The notes beneath the pieces are model-generated. The model was not told where the DNA came from, ran no database searches, and was given only the letters and a program-made list of their open reading frames with translations. Made by a program: the position numbers and the translations under genes. DNA of 64,000 nucleotides, taken from Zea mays (taxonomy: Eukaryota > Streptophyta > Magnoliopsida > Poales > Poaceae). Positions 20,560 to 30,399 of the stretch are shown here, in pieces. Location of the stretch: the NCBI RefSeq assembly GCF_902167145.1, contig NC_050097.1, positions 168,112,923 to 168,176,922 on the forward strand, in the 5' to 3' direction. Position 1 is the first letter of the stretch; each line of letters opens with the position of its first letter.

Positions 20560-23102
20560 ATGGCCGGCACCAATGGCGCCCCTCGCCTTCTCCGCCTCCC
20601 TACCACTGCCACTACCAGTACCAGCTCGACGCCACTGCTGCGACTACTAGCGCTACTACAGCTACTATGCCTCGCCTCGGCGCTTAACCAAGACGGCATA
20701 CTGCTGCTGTCCTTCAAGCAATCCCTCGCCTCCGACCCCCTCGGCTCCCTCTCCGGCTGGGGGTACGCCGACGTCACGCCCTGCGCGTGGAACGGCGTCG
20801 TCTGCTCGCCGGACTCGCGAGTCGTCAGCGTCGTCCTGCCCAACGCGCAGCTCGTCGGCCCCGTCGCCAGGGAGCTCGCCCTCATCGAGAACCTCCGCCA
20901 CCTCGACCTCTCCGGCAACGCGCTCACCGGGACCATCCCGCCCGATCTGCTCCGCGCGCCGGAGCTCCGCGTGCTCTCGCTCGCTGGCAACGGCATTACC
21001 GGCGGCCTGCCGGAGCAGGTCGGCCAGCTGCGCAGCCTCCGCGCGCTCAACCTAGCCGGCAACGCTCTCTCCGGGGCCGTCCCGCAGAACCTCACCCTGC
21101 TGCCCAACCTCACCGCTGTCTCGCTCGCCAACAACTTCTTCTCCGGCACGCTCCCCCGCGGGGGCTTCCCGGCGCTGCAGGTGCTCGACGTCAGCGCCAA
21201 CCTGCTGAACGGCACCCTGCCGTCGGACTTCGGCGGCGCCGCGCTTCGGTACGTCAACCTGTCCTCCAACGGCATCGCCGGCGCCATACCGTCGGACATG
21301 GCCTCGCGTCTGCCGGCCAATGTCACCATCGACCTGTCCTACAACAACCTCACCGGCGCCATCCCGTCGGTGCCGCCGTTCTCGGCGCAGAGGCCCACGG
21401 CGTTCGAGGGCAACGCCGAGCTCTGTGGAAGGCCCCTCGACAGCCTCTGCGGCTTCACGTCCTCCTCCTCTGCTGCCGCGGAGCCCCAGCCCCCGAACGC
21501 TACCGCGAAGTCGCCGCCGGCCATCGCGGCGATACCCAGGGACCCTACCGAGGCGCTTCCTGGCGATGGTTCCAGCAGTGCCGCAGGCGCGTCGGCGTCC
21601 GGGGAGCAGCGCGGCAGGATGCGGCTTGCTACCATCGTCGCCATCGCCGCCGGTGACGTGGCTGGCATCGCCGTCCTGTTCGTTGTGGTCATGTACGTTT
21701 ACCAGGTGAGGAGGAAGAGGCAGCGTCAGGAGGTGGCGGCGAAGCAGAGGACGGGCGTCGTGTTCAAGAAGCCGGATCCCGACGAGTCTCCGGACGCTGT
21801 CAGCCGGAGCCTTTCCTGCTGCCTGCGCAAGAAGGCCGGCGACGACAGCGACTACTCGGAGGAAGTCACGGACACGTCGCCGGCCTCCTTCGCAGATCAC
21901 AAGAACGGCAAGGCGGCCGGAGCTGAAGCGGCGAGCAATAAGAAGATGGGCGGGGACGGCGCGGTGCTAGTGACGGTGGACGGCGGCGCGGAGCTGGAGC
22001 TGGAGACGCTGCTGAAGGCCTCGGCGTACATCCTTGGCGCCGCCGGCAGCAGCATCGTGTACAAGGCCGTTCTGGCCGACGGCGCGGCGCTGGCGGTGCG
22101 CCGGATCGGCAGCGAGTGTTCGGGGGTCCGGCGCTTCGGCGAGCTGGACGCGCACATGCGCGCCGTGGCGAAGCTGCGGCACGACAACATCCTCCGCCTG
22201 CGCGGCTTCTACTGGGGCCCTGACGAGATGCTCATCATCCACGGCTTCGCCATCAACGGCAATCTCGCCAACCACTCCGTTAAAAGTACGTTATCTATTC
22301 GGAATTCGGTCCATCATCATCACCCACCCCGGGCCGTTGCCAAAATGACAATAAATGGCCGCATGCAGGGAAGCAGGGGTCGTCGCCGATCAACCTCGGG
22401 TGGAGCGCGCGGCTCCGCATCGCGCGCGGCGTGGCGAGAGGCCTGGCGTACCTCCACGACAAGAAGTGGGTGCACGGCAACGTGAAGCCAAGCAACATCC
22501 TGCTGGACGCGGACATGGAGCCGCTGCTGGCGGACCTCGGCGTGGACCGGCTGGTCCGCAGCGCGGACGGCGGCGGGCTGACGAAGCCGTCGTCGGCGGC
22601 GCTGGCGGGTCGGTTCGGCGGGAGCAAACGTTCGGCCAAGAGCCTCCCCGACCTGTCGCCGCCGCCCAGCCACGTAGGCGGCACGGCCGCGCAACCGGCG
22701 AGCCCGGCCGTCGACACGGCGGCGCACTACCGGGCGCCGGAGGCCGTGAGGAGCCCCAGGGCGAGCGGCAAGTGGGACGTGTACTCGTTCGGCGTGCTCC
22801 TGCTGGAGCTGGTGGCCGGGCGCGCGCTGACGAGCCTGGAGCTGTGCCAGTGCGCTGCGGCGGAGGGGAAGGCGCAGGCGCAGGCGCTCGGGGTGGTGGA
22901 CCCCACGCTGCGCCGCGAGGTGGAAGGGCGGGAGGAGGAGGAGGAAGCGGTGGCGAGCTGCCTCCGGCTGGGCGCCGCGTGCTGCGCCATGGTGCCGAGC
23001 AAGAGGCCGTCCATCAGGGACGCGCTGCAGGCCGTGGAGAGGATGATACCTGCTGCGGTTGCTTCGTCGTCAACATCCACGGCAGCATCACACCGTCATT
23101 GA
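20560..23102 (+). CDS. Leucine-rich repeat receptor-like pseudokinase (LRR-III type)
   Basis: Two exons, 20560-22285 and 22369-23102, with an 83-bp GT-AG intron, encode 819 residues. The start ATG has a good context (CCGCCATGGCC) and leads into a signal peptide (about 1-41, LLALLQLLCLASA). An LRR N-cap follows (43-81, LLSFKQSLASDPLGSLSGW), then about six LRRs (85-270), a Ser/Pro-rich linker, a transmembrane helix (about 357-382) and a basic stop-transfer RRKRQRQ. The cytoplasmic kinase-like domain (about 480-810) has a weak glycine loop (GAAGSSIVYKAV), AVRRIG in place of the ATP-binding Lys, HGNVKPSNILL in place of HRD, and DLG in place of DFG. It still has YRAPEA and DVYSFGVLLLELVAGR. It is therefore probably a plasma-membrane receptor that signals by binding, not by catalysis. 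An in-frame ATG at 20530 would add 10 residues. GC-rich third positions are typical of grass genes. All alternative-frame ORFs here are shadows. Confidence 0.92.
22286..22368 (+). other. Intron of the receptor-like gene
   Basis: Donor AAAA|GTACGT and acceptor GCATGCAG|GG. Removing it joins the frame NGNLANHSVK to KQGSSPINLGW without a shift (phase 1), inside the kinase-like domain between the N and C lobes. Confidence 0.9.
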
Positions 23103-24299
23103 AAAAATAGAAGAAGAAAGGACACGTCTTGCGTCGAAAAAATTGCTTGCCATGGATGCATGCATGCTTGTAGCTTCTCGTCTCTGTACCATACCATCGT
23201 CATTCACGGTTTTGTAAGTACCAGCTCCGATCCTGAAAGGAATTGGTTTGCATGGTTGCATTGCATCTCACTCGGATTTTGGAGGCGATTCTTCTAGTTC
23301 ATACAGCAATGGCCCCCTCATCGATCAATCCTGCCTGCAAATACGCCCCCAATGCGACAAATGTTATCTTCAGTCTTGCAGTATAAACAATTATGGGAGG
23401 CAAGGCAACACATGAAGGCGTCAGAGCGCCCCGCCGGCCGGCCGGCCGGCCCGTGATATGGATTCCTCTTGGAGCGCGGCAAGGCGGAAGGCTCCAAATA
23501 GGTGTCCGGGGTGCTTGACATGGCATGGATGCGTTTGGCGCCAACCCCACCCGCAAGGCAACAAAACATACATCTGCTGTCTGCTGCCCACCACACCACT
23601 CCCTCCTCTACTCTGTACGGGAGATGCCACCCTTTCATATCATACACTTTTATATATTTTACATGTCCCGGATATGTTCCGGACTTCCGGTGTGTGTACG
23701 TGCAGTAAGCCAGTAACATCCTTTTTTACAACCAACTTTGCATAGTAAAGAAAACGCTGCAGCTTTATAAGCAAGCAAAGTTGCGTGCATGCGTGGCCCA
23801 AAGCTAAAACTATCGATTCCGTCACCACACAGCACTGACAGAATGCAGCTAATGATGAGGTGGTTCTGCTACTCTATATATCTATTATCAGCTTGCACCA
23901 CATCAGCATCGATCCAGTTACCGACTCCTATTAAGGTACTTTTGGTTCACCAAATATAACTAAATAATAATAGTAATAATTGGCACTCGAGTATTAACAA
24001 CGAGTTTAAATAAGCCAATATTATTATTTGATTACGGTTGGATTTAAACAAACATGATTTAACATTATTAATTATTCATTACGTTACAAATATGTTAACC
24101 AAACAACACCCAACAAACTTTTAATTAATATAAAACATATGTTTTATTAAATAAAAATATATTTGATTACATAAATAAGTAAATAAAATTATATAATTCA
24201 TAAAAAATAATTAAAAATATATAACATAAATATGAAAATAAAGCTATATAATTCACGAATATATATGATAAACTAGTACTCTTCTTTGTATTACTCTTG
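23103..24299. other. 3' flank of the receptor-like gene, no gene seen
   Basis: The 3' UTR probably ends within the first 200 bp, but no canonical AATAAA is obvious. A GCCGGCC run lies at 23428-23450. From about 23940 to 24270 the sequence is very AT-rich, with AATAATAATAG and ATATAA words, and looks like decayed MITE or matrix-type DNA. Short ORFs overlap on all frames and none looks like a protein. Confidence 0.5.
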
Positions 24300-24722
24300 C
24301 ACCTCTTTTCTGGTTTATTTCTCCTCCAATTTAAGTTGCTTCATCAACTTTTTAAGGTCAATCTATAAGCCCTTTTCATGTCTTTGTCCAAGTCGATGAT
24401 AGAACAACCCAACAATTTGTTAGATTGTTCAAACAATTTAGTTTAAGAAAGCCCCTCACTAGCCTTTTAGAGCTTCTTTAACATGTCTTTCTATGTAGAT
24501 AGAGACTAGCTCCTACTTGATGTTGGGCTCTTCTACTTCTGTTGAGCTCTTGCCCTATCATGGACAATAGGGCATTGTGCGCCCACACTTTCCTATGACA
24601 CCGAGTTATGATCGTTGTCCAAGTTGAAATGGGATCTTTAGCTCTCATCACTCAAGGCATCAATATTGTGCTTCACGTACCACTTGGGCTGATGGCGAAG
24701 AGTGTGCCACATGCGCTCCAGC

Positions 24723-25259
24723 TAGAGATGGCAATGGGTACCCGCTACCCGAAACCCGGTGGGTCTTTGCTCTATTAGGGTATGGGTTTGGGTCAATTTC
24801 TCTACCCATGAGTTTGTTAATGGGTTCAAATGGAAACCCAACGGGTACATGGGCATGGGTTTGTTCTTCCACTACCCATACCCGCAAACCCATGGGTTTT
24901 TAAAACCCTCCTTAAAATCAACATTCCTTATAAATATGTCTCATAATATTATTAATTGAATATGTTCTAATTGAAATAAATTTCATGTAACAATTTTTAG
25001 GCTAAAATTAGTTATCACTTGTTCCTTTTTATGCTAGCTTATTAATGTATTGATTGTCATTTACATGATGAATTATTTTTTATGTTGATGTTAGTGGGTA
25101 TGGGAAACCCGTTGGGTACCCGAAACCCGCATGGGTATGGGTTTGGGCAAAATTTTATACCCGTCATGGGTATGGGTTTTTTAGCGAGTGTATTTTTTCT
25201 TCGCGGGTACGGGTTTGGGCAAGTAATACCCAGCAGGTTTTTACCCATTGCCATCTCTA
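24723..25259. mobile_element. Non-autonomous hAT MITE, 537 bp
   Basis: Both ends read TAGAGATGGCAATGGGTA inward (18 bp, perfect), flanked by the perfect 8-bp duplication GCTCCAGC (24715-24722 and 25260-25267). The subterminal regions carry many GGGTATGGG and ACCCATACCCG words on both strands, as in hAT MITEs of this kind. The centre is AT-rich and non-coding. It splits the Harbinger ORF1 remnant, so it is younger than that gene. Confidence 0.95.
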
Positions 25260-25558
25260 GCTCCAGCTTGAACTTGGTTTTTTTGTCAGGCTTATTGCGA
25301 AAACTCTCTTTGGTCACTTCAAGCAGCATATCGTCATCTGCTCCACTCGATTAGGTCGCATATAAGCGGTTGTAGACGTCGTTGAAGAGTGTGATCTTCT
25401 GGTTGCTCGTTGACCACCAATCCTTCAACTTCTTAGGGGTATGGGGCGATGATCTTATGTGGTGTAGTTGTAAGTGTTGGCTATTTGGCCTCAGAACGCT
25501 GATCCCTTCTTACCATTACCATCAATGGGGTCCACTAAGTATAGTAGCCACCCATGAA

Positions 25559-25625
25559 CCTAAAAACCCTAAACTTAAAGTACTATCCTAAACCCTAAAA
25601 CCCTAAACCCTAAAACCTAAAAATA
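25559..25625. repeat. Short telomere-like CCCTAAA tract
   Basis: Several CCTAAACCCTAAAACCCTAA-type words occur within about 65 bp, including two perfect CCCTAAA units plus variants with an extra A. It is an interstitial, degenerate array, much too short for a telomere. It lies within the Harbinger-derived stretch. Confidence 0.6.
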
Positions 25626-25856
25626 TACTTTAAAATATGGATGTACTTACTAGTCTTTCATCCTTTGTCTTTATCTAGTGCCGTCACTATTAGAATTGAG
25701 GAGCACCATAGTAAGTAGACTGGTTTGAAGTGGCATCACTGTGACTACTTGGGGGCACTATCGTAGTTGTAGGAAGAAAAAATAGATAATGGGCACCATA
25801 TAAAGGAGTAACACCATATGAGGGAGGAACACCAATGAGGGGAGATGATAGAGGAG

Positions 25857-26345
25857 TGTTGGGGATCTACCTAAGTTTCTACAAGGAACCATAACCGGCC
25901 AACACAATTAAGGTAAAGACCCCCACCTTTCACCTTTGAAGGGGTTAAATGATTCATTAAGAGGAGAAAAAACATATGTGAAGATCATTGTACATGAGAT
26001 GAAATAACATATACAAAGTATGAAACCGGCTTGCAGGGGTTCATTCATCTCCTTCGTTCCTTTGTTGCATAACGGAAAGATACAAATTACAAGATGACTT
26101 ACAAGTCCTTTGGAATATTATACCTTCGAAGGTCTTGTAAGCTGATTTGAGCTCTTTTGTATGAGGATGCTACAGACTAAGGACATACAAGTGTTTGACC
26201 CCCATAACAGTGACACTGTACACCTATTTATAGGGTCGAGACGACATGCATCTCTATTTGGAATTACAAAAATGCCCTCTCCTTTATACATAGGCTCTAT
26301 ACAACCGAAGACAGGTAATTACGTCTTTCTGAAAGAGGGATGTGT
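25857..26345 (-). mobile_element. Tat-type LTR B, partial
   Basis: The left end TGTTGGGGATCTACC at 25857 joins the Harbinger remnant. A core AACACAATTAAGGTAAAGACC is shared with the LTRs at 35475 and 54760, and CTATTTATAGGG at 26222 is a TATA box on the minus strand at the same relative place. The expected further 335 bp of U3 to the right is missing, so the LTR is truncated near 26345 where the Transposase_28-like sequence begins. Confidence 0.55.
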
Positions 26346-27780
26346 TAGACCCTAGGTTTGAGGATGAAGCAGATGAAGACAAAGGGGAGATTATCCATGA
26401 AAGCCTAGCTATGTTGATATCGGGACATCCACTATTAAAAGTGGCCATATTAAGGTGTTCTAGATACTTGGTTAGCTTGATGATTAGAAGTTGGTGAGAC
26501 TAGATAGGGAAGGCACAACACCTTTACCCAGGGAAGGCAACATCATTGTGTTTAATAACTTCATTCGTGTTGGACTCTAGTTTTTAGTCCATCCCATGGT
26601 TGTAGAGGTATTGAAGAAGTATGAGGTGTTTTTCGATCAGTTGACACCGAGTACAATAATGAGGTATGGTGACTTTATCTAGGCTATCCAAAGCTAGATG
26701 GCCGAAGCAAGTGTTGAGTGCTTCTACTGAATTCACGAACAACATTACTAGACGAAGGCATATAGAAAGTAAGGATTGCACAATAACTTTGGATGCTACA
26801 ATTTCTAGTACAGGAAGGATGCCCATGCACTAGTGTTGGCATATTAAAGAAAATGGCAAAATAACTAGACTAGAGAATGGTTTTACTATAAGGTCGATTC
26901 AAAGAAACAACTTGATATGAAAGATATCATCATAAGATCTCCAAATCTACCATTTGAACTAAATAAGCCTTTATGCAACATTAATGGAACCACCTAGATC
27001 GCCATGATAGCTTCAACATGGTGGCCAACTATATGCACATCCATGACCCGATCAAAGAATAGATAACATACTACATTTTTATTAAAAGTTGACTAGAAAA
27101 TGTTTAAGCTAAAGGACACGAACAATATGAAGGAAGGGATTGAAGCCCAATAACTGATCCATTTGCCTTACAGATTTAAGTGCCTCAACATCTTTATGAA
27201 GTAGAGCAAAGAGTTGCTTGCTACTTTGGAGTCTGTTTCCAATGAGATCCTCCATAACAATATTACAAAATAAGATCGTTTACTTACCATGACATTCGAT
27301 GGGCATAAGAGGAGAAGGCTAAACCAGGCATTTGAAGTGTATGTCTGGATGACCCCAATCTTGCCAAAGATGATGAGGCCAGGGTCAAAAAAAAACTCAG
27401 AGTAAGCATAATGGAAAGAAAGGTCAAGCGGTCTATAATGAATAAGCAAGAGGCCCCCCTACGCACAAAGTGTTTGAAGTCGAAGGCTAAATATATGGGC
27501 CACGAGACAACATTGAAAGAGAATCTGCTGGCATCAAAGCACATTGAAGTCAGGCATGCTAGTAAAGAGAAGGAGAAGAAACAATCTGAAGCTCCTGCAC
27601 CTGCTTCAAAGAACCCCACCAACATGTCAAAGAAATTTGTTATAGTGGATGTTGGGCAAATTGCAGCCATAACAATCCCTCCTAGGCCTTACACAAATCC
27701 TCGAGGTAAGGACAAAGAGAACACTCATGGTATTTCTATGTCCTCTAGGTGCTGATCTATGTCGCCTTCGTAGATTTTGA
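26346..27780 (+). pseudogene. Decayed Transposase_28-type gene, locus B
   Basis: Translation on the plus strand, with many stops, parallels the gene at 56460 onward. Matching pieces include VVFNNFIRVGL, then EVLKKYEVFFDQLTP, then YRKDAHALVLAY, SNEILHNNITK and DRLLTMTFDGHKRRRLNQAF. The last part is Lys-rich (27411-27755), with frame 27411-27755 open for 114 residues. It lies right of an LTR, on the strand opposite to that LTR, as in the other Tat copies. It cannot encode a working protein. Confidence 0.6.
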
Positions 27781-29379
27781 ACCATTTAGGGAAGGGAAAT
27801 CCTTAACTGACTTTGATATCAATCGAAGGATCGGTGAGGCGACCAGAGCGAGTGAAGGAGAGCCACTACAAATTCTCGAACTGCTAGAACAGTCATTGTG
27901 ACTTGATTCCCAAAGTTACCCTAAAACCTCAAGGGACTCACAAAGAACCAGATCACTGTGTATTTCAAACTAGTGTCATTTGAACATACCAAGAAGCTAT
28001 AAATAGAGCAACCCATCTATCTGCCAAAAATCAGAGTCAAAAGCGCAGAGAGGTGCACGACAGTGTCGGGCCTCAAGCCGAAAGTGCGAGGCAGCGGCAG
28101 TGCCGCACACACGGGCCATAGTGCGGGACAACCAAAGTGAGTAAAAAATGTCTCAAACTTTATAGAAAGTTTGAGCAAGGAGAAAGATGTCTACTAGTGA
28201 AGTATGAACCCGAGCAACTCAAAGATCAATGTGCAGATCAGAAGTCCCATCTCGGTTGGGGTTTTCTTGGGGGTTTCTATTTCGAGATCAAACTAAGTTC
28301 TTCTCAAAACACAACCAAGAACTGCTACAACTGGGTGTATGCAGTGATTTGACAAGAGCAACTCATCACCAATAAACCCCAAACCAAATCCTCACACAAG
28401 AACTTGATGGTTCTTCACAAGATCTTAAATGGAGGAAAGGGAAGAACTCCAAAACAAAATGACTCAAATTTTAGCAAGAATAGAAAAAATGAGATTGAGA
28501 CCAACCAAAACTTGTGGGCCTAACCATGACCCTTCCTCAGAATAATTATTGCAGATTGTAGGTACAATCGACAGAACAAAATCAGTGTGGATCTCTCAGC
28601 TAAACTGGTGACTACCTAGAGAGGAAAACTAGGAGTTCTAACAAGTATCTAACACAAATGGTAGCCAAAGAGATGACGAACTAATCATCCATCCATTCTA
28701 TTTATAGAGGGTTATTTCCATTTCCTAAACTACATGTATTTACATAGAGCCTATGTACTCCACCGAGGCGAAATGGACCAACTCCTAGGCTTTCGATCCG
28801 ATGGCCATGCGCTCCACACCAAGTTGCCTTTCCTTGACGCACCATTTGTTTTGATGAAACGTGATGCCACTGATTCCCACCAGAACTACCACCACCGAGT
28901 TTTGAGGCCAAACTCGATCGAAAACCCACCATCCATAGCGATGGGTGGTTTTGAGGCTCAACCACCAAACCGTTGTGAGTATCGCACCGCGTACGCGCCC
29001 CCACGTCTTGGCCACATGTCCTGCCAGTCCTCGATCGCACCAACAACACGACTCACTCCGCCACATCCTCGCACGAGTGTGTGTCACAGGTGTCAGCACC
29101 ACGACTGGTCACCCAACGACTTCGGTCCCTCTCAAGTGCCAGTTATCGTCCTTCACCGCTCCCGGTCCATCGACACGAACCCGCATGACCTTCACCTTCG
29201 TTATTGACCACCATCCCTATGCTCCACACATGACACCACAAGTCGACAAACATGGTTGCACATACACATAACTCACGTCTCGGTTAGTCCATGACTCGAC
29301 CCGAGATGCTACCCGTTGACAATCACTTATCATCAACCCAAACCACAAGAGACAAGTCAACCTTGTGTTCGTAGGTTGC
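27781..29379. other. Non-coding LTR-like sequence, no gene seen
   Basis: No convincing protein on either strand. CTATTTATAGAGGG at about 28698 reads as a TATA box on the minus strand, and the GC-richer part to its right (28740-29300) resembles a U3 region, so a minus-strand LTR is likely, but I could not find matching ends or a duplication. A CTATAAATAGAGC at about 27999 is a TATA-like site on the plus strand. Confidence 0.35.
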
Positions 29380-30380
29380 TATCATAGAAATGACCCAAAC
29401 AATATTGGCTGAGTCAAGTTGAATGTTCCTAAAATTAATGGGAAAGAAAGTGCAGATGAAAATGTTGATTGGGCTAAGCAGTGTGATCAAATTTTTATAG
29501 TTCACAATCTTCCAGATCAACGCTGAGTGAACTTTGCTTCAGTCGAGTTCACTGGTTATGCTCTTACTTGGTGGAATCAAGGGCAAGAGCATCAACTTGA
29601 ATTAGGACTAGAATGTATTAATACATGGGAAGAGATGAAGCAAGTGATGAAAAAGCGATTTGTGCCTTCTAGCTATTAGCGTGATCTTCCAAACCGATTT
29701 CAAATGTTGAAGCAAGGGAAGAGATTGGTTGATGAGTATTTTAAAGAAATGGAGTTACTTCTAGTGCGGACTAGAATCAGAGAAGATCTCGAGTAAAAAA
29801 TGGCAAAATTTTTAGGAGGCCTCAATGGAGATATTTTTAGGTTTGTCGAGATGTTCCCATACCATACCTTGCACGATCTAGTTGATCAAGCAATATGCAC
29901 AAAGAGAAAAAATTAGCAAGAGTCACATGGAAAATCTTATGCAAGTCATTATATTGTTGTCCCATGACATAAGCAGCAATCCAGTGCTTCTTTTGGTGGA
30001 GGACGATCCCAAGAAGCTACAACAAGTCTTTTTCATCAAATGGTACATCCAAGATGGCGGCTTCTACAGGGTCATTCCCTATAAATCAGCAGTGACCTAT
30101 CGCTAGAATAACATCTCCCACTATTGCTTTAGTCACTACTTCTACTACCTATAGCAGAGAAATTGTGTGCCATAAGTGCCATGGTCGTGGGCACATTGCT
30201 GCTCAATGTTCGAGTAGGAGTATAATGTTGTTGAATGAAAAGGGTGAATGCGAATCAGAAAGCGATATAGAAGATGATGGACCTAAGTTTTATGAAGGAA
30301 TTGAAGAGGAAGAAGATGAGATCCAGTCGGATGAAGATCATAAATTCATAATTGTATTATTTCTCTTTGGGTGCTAAGCG
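29380..30380 (+). pseudogene. Gag of a decayed plus-strand gypsy element
   Basis: Frames with stops read NVDWAKQCDQIF, ALTWWNQGQEH, WEEMKQVMKKRFVP and RFQMLKQGKRLVDEYFKEME, the core of retrotransposon gag. After this come a Ser-rich linker and the zinc knuckle with CHKCHGRGHIAAQC (about 30165-30210) and an acidic tail (SESDIEDDGPKFYEG). The knuckle followed by an acidic stretch resembles chromovirus gag. It is broken by stops at several points. Confidence 0.8.
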
Positions 30381-30399
30381 TGATCACTGAAAAGAAAGA

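Larger units (their letters stand above)
24300..25856 (-). pseudogene. PIF/Harbinger ORF1-like gene remnant
   Basis: Read on the minus strand across the MITE, 25340-25268 followed by 24722-24660 gives [20 protein letters not shown], then QPKWY. This is the pattern of the NAM-associated/Myb-like ORF1 family of Harbinger elements (ILR-QPKW). Upstream are LFNDVYNRLYAT near 25380 and a Pro/Ser/Tyr-rich N-terminal stretch at 25850-25690 (IGVPPSYGVTPLYGAHY). Downstream (24600-24300) the frame is basic and broken by stops. ORF1 proteins help the DDE transposase bind DNA. No transposase is seen here. The left end is undefined; the right end is cut by an LTR at 25857. Confidence 0.6.

Noticed and set aside
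20541..23110. Many long ORFs on both strands over the receptor-like gene (up to 289 residues)
   Set aside because: High GC suppresses stop codons in all frames. Only the frame with signal peptide, LRRs, transmembrane helix and kinase fold makes a coherent protein, and it splices without a frame break.
23299..23745. Overlapping ORFs downstream of the receptor-like gene
   Set aside because: Four frames are open at once, all short, without start context or domain; likely 3' flank.
25559..25625. Telomere
   Set aside because: The array is only about 65 bp, degenerate and internal.
28734..29271. ORFs of 105-157 residues on both strands
   Set aside because: The region looks like LTR U3 sequence beside a minus-strand TATA; none of the frames resembles a family.
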